Positions 16,259 to 25,396 of a stretch of 64,000 nucleotides of DNA are shown piece after piece; the stretch's first letter is position 1; each line of letters opens with the position of its first letter. Source of the stretch: Burkholderiales bacterium (GTDB taxonomy: Bacteria > Pseudomonadota > Gammaproteobacteria > Burkholderiales > Burkholderiaceae_C); NCBI GenBank assembly GCA_947474755.1, contig CANJJE010000005.1:114137-178136 (forward strand), in the 5' to 3' direction. The position numbers and the translations under genes were made by a program. The notes beneath the pieces were generated by a model. That model was not told where the DNA came from. It saw nothing but the letters and a program-made list of their open reading frames with translations, and did not search any database.

Positions 16259-17593
16259 TCATGATGGCTTCAGGTCCAGTGCCTGCATTGCCGCCAGCCG
16301 TTCAGCGGCGGGCGGGTGCGAGTAGTAGAAGCGGGCGTACAGCGGGTCGGGAGTCAGCGTTGAGGCGTTGTCCTTGTAGAGCTTCAGTAGCGCCGACGAC
16401 AGCTCACGACCGTTGGCATGAGCGCAGGCGTAGGCGTCGGCCTGGAATTCATGGCGTCGCGACAGCCCGGCGAACAGCGGCGACACGAAAAAGCTGAACA
16501 CCGGCACGATCAGCATGAACAGCAGAAGCGCGACCGCGTCATTCGGTGCCGTCATGGACGGTTGCACGCCGAAGGCGGTGTAGAACCAGATACGGTGAGA
16601 CATCCAGCCCAGCACCGCGAAGCCGGCGAGGCTGATCGCAAACATAGAGGCGATACGCTTCAGGACGTGCCTGTGCTTGAAATGTCCCAGCTCATGCGCC
16701 AGCACCGCCTCGACTTCGCCTGGCAGCAGCTTGGCCAGCAAGGTGTCGAAGAACACCACCCGCTTGGCACTGCCGAAGCCTGTGAAGTAGGCGTTGGCAT
16801 GTGCCGAGCGCTTGCTGCCGTCCATCACGAAGAAGCCCTTGGCGAGGAAGCCGCACTTCGCCATCAGCGATTGCACCCGCGCTTCCAGCGAGGCGTCGGT
16901 CAGCGGCTTGAAGGTGTTGAAAAGCGGCGCGATGACTGTCGGATACAGCACCAGCGCCAGCAGGTTGAAGCCCATCCATGCGCCCCAGGCCCACAGCCAC
17001 CACAGCGCACCGGTGCTGCTCATGATCCACAACATGCCTGCGGCCAATGGCAGACCGATCAGGGCGCCGAGCACGAAGCCCTTCAGCGCATCGACGAGGT
17101 AGAGCTTCCAGGTCATCCGGTTGAAACCGAAGTCCTGCTCGATGCGAAAGGTACTGTACAGATCGAAGGGCACATCCAGCACACAGCCGATCACCACGAA
17201 GGCGGCCAGCAAAGCCAGTTGGTAGGCCATGTCGCCGTAGGTCGGCTGCACGGCCTCGCGGATGGCGTTGTTCAGCACACCGAGGCCGCCGAGCAGCGTC
17301 CAGCCGATAAGGATGGCGGCGCTGAAGGCCATTGCCCACAGGCCAAAGCTGCCCTTGGCGAGGGTGTAGCGGGCGGCCCGGCGGTGCGCGTCCAGCGTCA
17401 CGGTGTCGGCGAAGGCCAGGGGCACCGCACCACTGTTCGCGGCCACATGGCGCATCTGCCGTGTGGCGAGCCAGAAGCGGATCAGCAGGGAAATGACGAG
17501 GGCTACAGAGAAGAGCAGCGCGAGCAGCGAGGCAGGGTGGTTCAAGGTGGCTTTGGCAGGGAGTGTCGGAGCGCAGTGTAGGGCGCAGGGCAT
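16259..17593 (-). CDS. M48 family CAAX-prenyl-protease-like (Ste24-type) metallopeptidase
   Basis: An integral inner-membrane zinc protease of about 444 residues. The zinc motif HELGH lies at 300-304, followed by a HEFQADAYA motif that supplies the third ligand. Around these are about six hydrophobic segments and the Ste24 N-terminal domain ([19 protein letters not shown]). Bacterial Ste24 homologues act in membrane protein quality control. The start is uncertain: ATG at 17593 is used here, but a TTG at 17545 ([12 protein letters not shown]) would begin closer to the first membrane helix. It is divergent from orn and upstream of rsgA. Confidence 0.88.
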   Translation of the reverse strand: MPCALHCAPTLPAKATLNHPASLLALLFSVALVISLLIRFWLATRQMRHVAANSGAVPLAFADTVTLDAHRRAARYTLAKGSFGLWAMAFSAAILIGWTLLGGLGVLNNAIREAVQPTYGDMAYQLALLAAFVVIGCVLDVPFDLYSTFRIEQDFGFNRMTWKLYLVDALKGFVLGALIGLPLAAGMLWIMSSTGALWWLWAWGAWMGFNLLALVLYPTVIAPLFNTFKPLTDASLEARVQSLMAKCGFLAKGFFVMDGSKRSAHANAYFTGFGSAKRVVFFDTLLAKLLPGEVEAVLAHELGHFKHRHVLKRIASMFAISLAGFAVLGWMSHRIWFYTAFGVQPSMTAPNDAVALLLFMLIVPVFSFFVSPLFAGLSRRHEFQADAYACAHANGRELSSALLKLYKDNASTLTPDPLYARFYYSHPPAAERLAAMQALDLKPS

Positions 17594-17638
17594 GACGCGG
17601 CCGTGGCCGTAAGACAATCTCCGCAAGGAGTACACACC

Positions 17639-18196
17639 ATGACCACCCCACTGCCCAAGAGCGATCAGAACCTGATCTGGATCGACCTCGAGATGACCGG
17701 GCTGTACCCGGAGACCGACCGCATTATCGAGATCGCGGTGATCGTCACCGATTCACAGCTGAACGCGCGTGTCGAAGGCCCGACCATCGCCGTGCATCAG
17801 AGCGACGCCACGCTCGACGCGATGGACGCATGGAACAAGGGCACACACGGTCGCAGCGGACTGATCGATCGCGTCAAGGCCTCGACTTTCGACGAGGCGC
17901 AGGCCGCGGCGCAGATCATTGCGTTCCTGCAGGCTTACGTGCCCAAGGGCAAGTCGCCGATGTGCGGCAACAGCATCTGCCAGGACCGGCGCTTTCTGGC
18001 GAAGACGATGCCGACGCTGGAAGAGTTCTTCCACTACCGCAATCTCGATGTCAGCACGCTGAAGGAACTGGCCAAGCGCTGGAAGCCGGGCATCCTTGAC
18101 GGATTCAAGAAGGCCCAGGCACACACCGCGCTGGCCGACATTCGGGAGTCGATCGAGGAACTGGTCTATTACCGCGAGCACTTTCTGGCGGCGTGA
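17639..18196 (+). CDS. orn: Oligoribonuclease
   Basis: A 185-residue DEDDh 3'-5' exoribonuclease that degrades nanoRNAs including pGp[12 protein letters not shown] contains catalytic Asp16 and Glu18; the remaining catalytic positions lie in [12 protein letters not shown] (about 108-119) and [12 protein letters not shown] (about 161-172). The start at 17639 has an AAGGAG ribosome-binding site about 10 bases upstream. A longer frame (17603) would overlap the divergent M48 gene's promoter region. Confidence 0.97.
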   Translation: MTTPLPKSDQNLIWIDLEMTGLYPETDRIIEIAVIVTDSQLNARVEGPTIAVHQSDATLDAMDAWNKGTHGRSGLIDRVKASTFDEAQAAAQIIAFLQAYVPKGKSPMCGNSICQDRRFLAKTMPTLEEFFHYRNLDVSTLKELAKRWKPGILDGFKKAQAHTALADIRESIEELVYYREHFLAA

Positions 18197-18318
18197 GCTG
18201 GCGGTCTGCCGATCGAGACTGGAGCTGCAGCACTGCGCCGGGCCTGTGTGTTGCGTTCATGTCCTGCGGGCCAGTCACCCTGCAACCGCGTCTGCACCGC
18301 ACAGGTACGCTCACGCGA

Positions 18319-19515
18319 TCAGTAATTGATCCCCATCGCATCCCGCACATCACGCATCGTCTCCCGAGCCACCGTGCGGGCGCGTTCGGTGCCAACCTCG
18401 ACGATCCACTGCACCTGTTTCGGGTTGCTCAGGTAAGCCTCGGCGCGCTCGCGCCAGGGTTGTTGTTCGCGAATGATCGCGTCAATCACTGGCTGCTTGC
18501 ACTCCAGACAGCCAATGCCGGCGGTCTTGCACCCCTTGACGACCCATTCCTTTGTCGCGGCGTCCGAATAGACCTGGTGGAACTGCCACACCGGGCAACG
18601 CTCCGGGTCACCAGCATCGGTGCGCCGCACGCGCTGCGGGTCAGTTGGCATGCGCCTGACCTTGCGCTCGACTTCGGCCGGTTCCTCGCGCATCGCGATC
18701 GAATTGCCGTAGCTCTTGCTCATCTTCGCGCCGTCGAGGCCGGGCAGCTTGCTCACTTCGGTGAGCAGGGCTTCAGGTTCGTGCAGGATCGTCTTGCCGG
18801 CGCCGCGCAGGAAGGCGTCGAGCCGTTCGCGGTCGGCCGCGCTCAAGGCGCCGCTGGCAGCGATCAGCGCACGGGCCTGCGCCAGTGATTCATCGCTGCC
18901 AGTCTCCTGAAAGGCCTTGCGCGCAGTCGCGAATGCCTTGCCATCGTTCTTGCTCATCTTCTTGACGACGGCCAGCGCCAAGGCTTCGGCATTCGCTTCG
19001 CGGCCATACAAATGATTGAACCGGCGCGCCACCTCGCGGGTGATCTCGACGTGCGGCGCCTGGTCTTCTCCGACTGGCACGAAGGCAGCCTTGTAGATCA
19101 GGATGTCGGCCGCCTGCAGCAGCGGGTAGCCAAGGAAGCCGTATGTCGCGAGGTCGCGGTCCTTCAGCTTTTCCATCTGGTCCTTGTAGGTCGGCATGCG
19201 TTCGAGCCATGCCAGCGGCGTGCCCATCGCCAGCAGCGTGAACAGCTCGGCGTGTTCGGGCAGGCGGCTCTGGATGAAGATCGTGCACTGCTCGGGCTCC
19301 AGCCCGGCGGCGATCCAGTCGATCACCATGTCGTAGACGTTCTTCTCGATGACCTCGCGGTCTTCGTAGTGCGTGGTCAGCGCATGCCAGTCGGCGACGA
19401 AATAGAAGCAGTCGAAGCCGGCCTGCAGCCGCACCCAGTTCTTCAGCGCGCCGTGGTAGTGGCCAAGGTGCAGGGCACCGGTGGGGCGCATGCCGGACAG
19501 GACTCTCTGTTTCAT
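18319..19515 (-). CDS. trpS: Tryptophanyl-tRNA synthetase
   Basis: A 398-residue class I synthetase that charges tRNA(Trp). The HIGH-type motif is HLGH (16-19) and the KMSKS loop is at 264-268. It is about 65 residues longer than E. coli TrpS because of an insertion (about 177-250) between the NHLYGRE segment and PEALLTEVSKLPGLDG. The insertion contains a decoy KMSKN (186-190). Similar insertions are familiar from other Burkholderiales TrpS proteins. It converges on orn and diverges from purN. Confidence 0.96.
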   Translation of the reverse strand: MKQRVLSGMRPTGALHLGHYHGALKNWVRLQAGFDCFYFVADWHALTTHYEDREVIEKNVYDMVIDWIAAGLEPEQCTIFIQSRLPEHAELFTLLAMGTPLAWLERMPTYKDQMEKLKDRDLATYGFLGYPLLQAADILIYKAAFVPVGEDQAPHVEITREVARRFNHLYGREANAEALALAVVKKMSKNDGKAFATARKAFQETGSDESLAQARALIAASGALSAADRERLDAFLRGAGKTILHEPEALLTEVSKLPGLDGAKMSKSYGNSIAMREEPAEVERKVRRMPTDPQRVRRTDAGDPERCPVWQFHQVYSDAATKEWVVKGCKTAGIGCLECKQPVIDAIIREQQPWRERAEAYLSNPKQVQWIVEVGTERARTVARETMRDVRDAMGINY

Positions 19516-19615
19516 GGGAACGCTCGGTGGTGAGTCCGTCGATTGTAGGTTTCGACTCCTTGCGGGACCGATACACTGCGGCGCGCTGCTGCACCGCTAC
19601 CTCACACTCTGCGTC

Positions 19616-20251
19616 ATGAAGAACCTCGTCATCCTCATCTCCGGTCGTGGTTCGAACATGGTGGCGATTGCCGAGGCCTGCGCTGCCGAGGGCTGGGATG
19701 CGCGCATCGCAGCGGTGATCAGCAACCGCATCGATGCGCAAGGTCTGGTCTACGCGCAGCGCAACGGCATTCCGACGGCGGTGGTCAATCACCGCGATTT
19801 CGAAGATCGTGAGGCCTTCGATGCCGCGCTGGCGCAGGTCATCGACGGGTTTGAGCCTGATCTGGTCGTGCTCGCAGGCTTCATGCGCATCCTGACACCG
19901 GGCTTCGTCCAGCACTACTCCGGGCGCATGCTCAACATCCACCCATCGCTGCTGCCGGCCTTCCCGGGCCTGCACACCCACCGCCGCGCGATCGAGGCTG
20001 GCTGCAAGGTCGCGGGCACCACCGTGCACGTGGTGACGCCGGAACTCGACCACGGTCCGATCGTCGCGCAGGCGGTCGTGCAAGTGCGGCCCGACGACAC
20101 CGAGGACACGCTGGCGGCCCGGGTGCTGGTGATGGAGCATCGGCTGTACCCGCGTGCGCTGCGCTGGTGGATTGAGGGCGTGCTGGAGGTGACCGTCGAC
20201 GGGCGGGTCGTCCATCTCGGCGGCGAGCCGCAGCAGCTGATCGGCGGCTGA
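19616..20251 (+). CDS. purN: Phosphoribosylglycinamide formyltransferase
   Basis: A 211-residue enzyme that formylates GAR with 10-formyl-tetrahydrofolate in purine synthesis. Present are the phosphate loop ISGRGSNM (8-15), the folate/catalytic region with Asn107 and His109 in LNIHPSLLPAFPGLH, and the catalytic Asp145 in TPELDHGPIV. The ATG at 19616 matches the family's start MKNLVILISG. It is 37 bases ahead of the RsmB-like gene, likely one operon. Confidence 0.96.
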   Translation: MKNLVILISGRGSNMVAIAEACAAEGWDARIAAVISNRIDAQGLVYAQRNGIPTAVVNHRDFEDREAFDAALAQVIDGFEPDLVVLAGFMRILTPGFVQHYSGRMLNIHPSLLPAFPGLHTHRRAIEAGCKVAGTTVHVVTPELDHGPIVAQAVVQVRPDDTEDTLAARVLVMEHRLYPRALRWWIEGVLEVTVDGRVVHLGGEPQQLIGG

Positions 20252-20288
20252 ACGGCTCGGGCCAAGGACGCCCCGGATAATCGGGGCG

Positions 20289-21548
20289 ATGCACCCCAAC
20301 GCTTTGCTTGAACTCGCCACGGAACTGCTGCATCGGGTGATGCAGTTTCAAGCTCCGGCCGACAACGTTGTCTCCGACTTCTTCCGCCAGAACCGCGGCC
20401 TCGGCATGCGCGAGCGGCACACGCTGGCCGAAACTACCTACACCGTGCTGCGACAGCGACTGCTGTTCCAGCATCTGGCGCAGTCGGGCAAGGGCGAGAT
20501 CGAGCGCCGACTTGTACTGCTCGGCTGGCAAGGCAACGCTGCCTTTCTGCGCGCCGCCTTGCAGGACCACGAGGTTCAGTGGCTGGAGAAGGTGGCTGCG
20601 GTCGATCGCTCTGCGCTGCCTGACAAGCTGCGCCACAACCTTCCCGAATGGCTGGCTGATCGGCTGCAGGCTGAGGTCGGCGACGAGTTCTGGCCGCTGG
20701 TTCATGCGCTGAATGGGAGCGCGCCGCTGGACCTGCGGGTCAATACATTCAAGGCGAAGCGCGACGCGGTGCAGGCCGAGTTCAGGGCGGCCAACATCGA
20801 TGCGCTGCCAACGCCGTATTCGCCGTGGGGCTTGCGCATCGAAGGCAAGCCTGCGCTTCACAAGATGGAGGTCTTCCTGCGCGGCGACGTCGAGGTGCAG
20901 GACGAAGGTAGCCAGCTGCTGGCGATGCTGACCGATGCGAAGCGCGGCGAGATGGTCGTCGACTTCTGCGCTGGCGCGGGCGGCAAGACGCTCGCGCTCG
21001 GCGCCTCGATGCGCAACACCGGACGCCTGTATGCGTTTGACACCTCGGGCCACCGGCTTGCATCGTTGAAGCCGCGGCTGGCACGCAGCGGGTTGTCCAA
21101 CGTGCACCCGGTGCAGATCGCACACGAGCGTGATGATCGCATCAAGCGTCTGGCGGGCAAGATCGACCGGGTGCTGGTCGATTCACCGTGCTCAGGGCTG
21201 GGCACGCTGCGCCGCAATCCGGACCTGAAGTGGCGGCAGTCACCTCAGTCGATCGATGAATTGCGCGTCAAGCAGGCGGCGATCCTCGCCAGTGCGTCGC
21301 GGTTGGTCAAACCTGGCGGGCGTCTCGTTTATGCGACCTGCAGCTTGCTGCAGGGCGAGAACGAGGTCATCGCCGACGCGTTTTCCGCCGAGCGCATGCG
21401 AGATTTCAAGCCGATTGAGGTGGAATCCTTGCTCGGGGACGCACATGTGGCGCGAGCCGACATGCTTGTCAGTGGTCCGTATCTGCGCCTGTGGCCGCAC
21501 CGCCACGGTACCGATGGCTTCTTCGCTGCGGTCTGGCAACGAGCTTGA
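20289..21548 (+). CDS. RsmB/NOP family class I SAM-dependent RNA methyltransferase
   Basis: A 419-residue putative m5C rRNA methyltransferase. The N-terminal helical NusB-like part (about 1-130) is followed by a Rossmann domain with VVDFCAGAGGKTLALG (about 223-238), then SPCSGLGTLRR with the release cysteine and YATCSLLQGENE with the nucleophilic cysteine region (about 350). These features place it in the RsmB/RsmF/NOP2 group. The exact target (C967 or another site) is not decidable here. Downstream is a desaturase gene 114 bases away. Confidence 0.88.
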   Translation: MHPNALLELATELLHRVMQFQAPADNVVSDFFRQNRGLGMRERHTLAETTYTVLRQRLLFQHLAQSGKGEIERRLVLLGWQGNAAFLRAALQDHEVQWLEKVAAVDRSALPDKLRHNLPEWLADRLQAEVGDEFWPLVHALNGSAPLDLRVNTFKAKRDAVQAEFRAANIDALPTPYSPWGLRIEGKPALHKMEVFLRGDVEVQDEGSQLLAMLTDAKRGEMVVDFCAGAGGKTLALGASMRNTGRLYAFDTSGHRLASLKPRLARSGLSNVHPVQIAHERDDRIKRLAGKIDRVLVDSPCSGLGTLRRNPDLKWRQSPQSIDELRVKQAAILASASRLVKPGGRLVYATCSLLQGENEVIADAFSAERMRDFKPIEVESLLGDAHVARADMLVSGPYLRLWPHRHGTDGFFAAVWQRA

Positions 21549-21662
21549 TCAGAGCGCGATTGGCCTCAGCTTCCCAGGACGTCGGCGTGGTTTCAGGTCA
21601 TCCCTGATTGAGGTGCCGCCTACAATGGGAAGTTGTTTTCGTTTCAGCGTGGACCCGATTTC

Positions 21663-22886
21663 ATGAATGTATTGACGACGGTGTTGGACAGTCTCTTGAA
21701 CTGGTTGGCCAACGGCTTGATAGAAACCACCTGGTGGCAGGTGGTTCTGTATGCGCTTCTGACGACGCACATAACGATCGCAGCAGTGACGATCTTCCTG
21801 CACCGGTCGCAGGCGCACCGCTCCCTTGATCTGCATGCAATACCCTCACATTTTTTCCGTCTGTGGCTGTGGCTGGGCACTGGCCAGGTCACCAAGGAAT
21901 GGGTGGCGGTGCACCGCAAGCACCATGCGAAGTGCGAAACCGTCGAAGACCCGCACAGCCCGCAAACGCGAGGAATCAAGACGGTGCTGCTGACTGGTGC
22001 CGAGTTGTACCGGGTCGAGACGAAGAATCCCGACACCCTGGCCAAGTACGGCCTCGGCACGCCGGACGACTGGCTGGAGCGCAACCTGTACACGCGCTAC
22101 AGCTGGCAAGGCGTAGGCGTGATGATGTTGATCGACCTGGCGTTGTTCGGCGCCGCGGGCCTAGCGGTATGGGCCGTCCAGATGGCCTGGATTCCGATCA
22201 CTGCAGCCGGCATCATCAATGGCCTGGGCCACTGGTGGGGCTACCGCAATTTCGAGGCGCAGGACGCATCGACCAACATTTCCCCCTGGGGCATCCTGAT
22301 CGGCGGTGAGGAATTGCACAACAATCATCACACCTATCCGACCTCTGCCAAGCTGTCAGTCAAGCCTCATGAATTCGATATCGGCTGGATGTACATCCGC
22401 GCGATGGAAATGATCGGCTGGGCCAAGGTGCGCAAGACCGCGCCCCTGCTGAAACTCGGCGCCGTCAAGCCAGTCGCCGACTCGAAGACGCTCGAGGCGA
22501 TCATCGCCAACCGATATGAGGTGATGGCGAAGTACGCCAGCCACCTGCGAGACGAATGCCGCAGCGAACTGGCGCGGCTGAAGGCCGAAGGCGCACATGG
22601 TGGCGTTCACTGGAAAGACATGCTTCTGGCCAAGCGCTGGCTGCATCGGGATCACGACAAGATCCCCCAGGGTGTGCAGGAAAGAGTGGCCTCGGTGTGT
22701 GCCCAAAGTGCCGTTCTGTCGAAACTGGTGACGATGCGCGAAGAGTTGCGTGGCCTGTGGACGCGCACCAACGTGTCCGCTGATCAGTTGGTGATTGATC
22801 TGCAGGTCTGGTGCAAGAAGGCCGAGGACAGCGGCATCGCGGTACTGCACGATTTCTCGCTGAAACTTCGCGCGGCGCACGCTTGA
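21663..22886 (+). CDS. DesA-type membrane fatty acid (acyl) desaturase
   Basis: A 407-residue di-iron membrane desaturase. The three histidine boxes are HRSQAH (47-52), HRKHH (84-88) and HNNHH (219-223), and hydrophobic segments lie between them. Such enzymes introduce a cis double bond into acyl chains of lipids or acyl-CoA and adjust membrane fluidity. The C-terminal 120 residues are charged and helical, longer than in minimal desaturases. Start taken at MNVLTTVLDS (21663). A bidirectional terminator follows. Confidence 0.9.
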   Translation: MNVLTTVLDSLLNWLANGLIETTWWQVVLYALLTTHITIAAVTIFLHRSQAHRSLDLHAIPSHFFRLWLWLGTGQVTKEWVAVHRKHHAKCETVEDPHSPQTRGIKTVLLTGAELYRVETKNPDTLAKYGLGTPDDWLERNLYTRYSWQGVGVMMLIDLALFGAAGLAVWAVQMAWIPITAAGIINGLGHWWGYRNFEAQDASTNISPWGILIGGEELHNNHHTYPTSAKLSVKPHEFDIGWMYIRAMEMIGWAKVRKTAPLLKLGAVKPVADSKTLEAIIANRYEVMAKYASHLRDECRSELARLKAEGAHGGVHWKDMLLAKRWLHRDHDKIPQGVQERVASVCAQSAVLSKLVTMREELRGLWTRTNVSADQLVIDLQVWCKKAEDSGIAVLHDFSLKLRAAHA

Positions 22887-22926
22887 ACCAGACGCCCTGA
22901 AGCCGAACCGGCCGGGGCGTCACAAC

Positions 22927-22964
22927 AAAAACCCCGCAGGACAGTGATGCCCTGCGGGGTTTTT
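22927..22964. terminator. Bidirectional intrinsic terminator between desaturase gene and rpmG
   Basis: A perfect 14-bp stem, AAAAACCCCGCAGG (22927-22940) and its complement (22951-22964), encloses a 10-base loop. Flanking A and T runs serve the desaturase gene on the plus strand and rpmB-rpmG on the minus strand. Confidence 0.93.
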
Positions 22965-22983
22965 GCTTGGGGAAAGCCAGCGC

Positions 22984-23151
22984 TTACCGCAACTTCGTTT
23001 CCTTGTACATCACGTGCTTGCGCGCCTTCGGATCGAATTTCATGATCTCGATCTTCTCGGGCTTGGTCTTCTTGTTCTTGTCGGTCGTGTAGAAGTGACC
23101 AGTGCCGGCTGACGATTCCAGCTTGATTTTTTCGCGTCCACCTTTTGCCAT
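22984..23151 (-). CDS. rpmG: 50S ribosomal protein L33
   Basis: A 55-residue basic protein from the ATG at 23151 ([21 protein letters not shown]) with the L33 core [26 protein letters not shown]. The zinc-binding cysteines of some L33 paralogues are absent, so this is the Cys-minus type. It follows rpmB by 13 bases, the usual rpmB-rpmG pair. Confidence 0.96.
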   Translation of the reverse strand: MAKGGREKIKLESSAGTGHFYTTDKNKKTKPEKIEIMKFDPKARKHVMYKETKLR

Positions 23152-23164
23152 GATCCGCTCCTGA

Positions 23165-23398
23165 TCAGATTTCGCCGCGGGTGCGGAGGTCGGCAACGAC
23201 CTGCTCGATGCCCACCTTGTCGATCAAGCGCAGTGCCGCGTTAGAGATGCGCAAGCGCACCCAGCGGTTTTCGGTTTCGAGCCAGAACCGGCGATATTGC
23301 AGGTTAGGCAGAAAACGACGCTTGGTCTTGTTGTTCGCATGGGAAACATTGTTTCCCGACATCGGGCGCTTGCCCGTGACTTGACAGACGCGTGCCAT
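23165..23398 (-). CDS. rpmB: 50S ribosomal protein L28
   Basis: A 77-residue protein starting [20 protein letters not shown], with the [11 protein letters not shown] and [15 protein letters not shown] segments of L28. It is a late large-subunit assembly protein and the first gene of the rpmB-rpmG operon, reading towards the terminator at 22927-22964. The start at 23398 was chosen because the family begins exactly with [10 protein letters not shown]. Confidence 0.97.
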   Translation of the reverse strand: MARVCQVTGKRPMSGNNVSHANNKTKRRFLPNLQYRRFWLETENRWVRLRISNAALRLIDKVGIEQVVADLRTRGEI

Positions 23399-23584
23399 GA
23401 CGCTGCTCCAATAGGTTCGTGTTTCAGATTTCGCTGATGCGGCACGCCTGAGGCGTCGGCTGCATCGTGGCTTGCGCCCACGTGGCCGCTGCACGACGAC
23501 CCTCGAACGACAGAGGCCCCAAGCACAGCGAAGCCTGCGAGTATAACCAGCTAATCTTGGGAGGAGCCAGATCGCGGGATCTGG

Positions 23585-24604
<1,020 letters not shown>

Positions 24605-24611
24605 TCAATGG

Positions 24612-24649
24612 GGACAATAGAGAAATTTGGTTTGTCCAGTGAATTTCTC
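24612..24649. promoter_or_regulatory. Two interleaved inverted repeats between trxB and a Crp/Fnr regulator gene
   Basis: GGACAA (24612-24617) pairs with TTGTCC (24632-24637), and GAGAAATT (24620-24627) pairs with AATTTCTC (24642-24649). Both dyads have a 14-base spacer and they interlock. The position, about 40 bases before the regulator start and 75 bases before the trxB start, suits a shared operator. Neither matches the textbook CRP or FNR site. Confidence 0.4.
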
Positions 24650-24687
24650 ACAAGCCCTGCCGATAACCGCAGCAAAGGAGTTCCACG

Positions 24688-25350
24688 ATGGCGATGCTTT
24701 CAAATCTCGACCTGATCCGGCGCGTTCCGATCTTTTCGCTATTGACCAACGATCAGGCACAAGGCATTGCCGATGCCGTCGTCAAGCGGCGGTATCGGCG
24801 GGGCGAATTGGTGGTCGAGCATGGCAAGAAGTCAAATGCCTTGTTCATCTTGCTCACTGGCCGAGCGAGAGTGCTGACGGCTGATTCCCGCGGTCGAGAG
24901 GTGATCCTCGCGGTGCTGGAGTCCGGCGATTACGTTGGCGAGATGAGCCTGATCGACAACGAGCCGCATTCGGCCACGGTTCGCGCCGAGATCCAGACCG
25001 ACATGCTGATACTCGGTCGTCCCGAGTTCGCCCGGTGCCTGCCCGAGAACTCCAGCTTGTCCTACGCGATCATGCGTGGCCTTGTTGCGCGACTGCGCAG
25101 CGCCGACCGGCAGATCGAATCGCTGGCGCTGCTCGATGTGTATGGCCGAGTGGCGCGCTCGCTGCTCGACATGGCAGACACCATCGGCGAGGTCAAGATC
25201 ATCCGCAACAAGGTGTCGCGTCAGGATCTGGCGAAGGTTGTCGGCGCCTCGCGCGAGATGGTCAGCCGGGTCATGAAAGACCTTGAAGAGCGCGGCATGA
25301 TCGCGACGCAGGAAAACGGCTCGGTGATCCTGAAGGAGCGTCTGACCTGA
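24688..25350 (+). CDS. Crp/Fnr family transcriptional regulator
   Basis: A 220-residue regulator with an N-terminal cyclic-nucleotide-binding-type beta roll (about 15-125, including ESGDYVGEMSLIDNEPHSATVRA), a dimerisation helix (about 127-150) and a C-terminal winged helix-turn-helix whose recognition region is VSRQDLAKVVGASREMVSRVMKDL (about 170-193). There is no N-terminal cysteine cluster, so an Fnr-type iron-sulfur sensor is excluded. The effector is unknown; the beta roll has the Gly-Glu positions but not the full cAMP-binding signature of E. coli CRP. It is divergent from trxB and upstream of ftsK. Confidence 0.9.
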   Translation: MAMLSNLDLIRRVPIFSLLTNDQAQGIADAVVKRRYRRGELVVEHGKKSNALFILLTGRARVLTADSRGREVILAVLESGDYVGEMSLIDNEPHSATVRAEIQTDMLILGRPEFARCLPENSSLSYAIMRGLVARLRSADRQIESLALLDVYGRVARSLLDMADTIGEVKIIRNKVSRQDLAKVVGASREMVSRVMKDLEERGMIATQENGSVILKERLT

Positions 25351-25396
25351 CGCTGGATGCTGAGTCCGCTGTCGCAGCTTCGGCCACAATGAGCGG

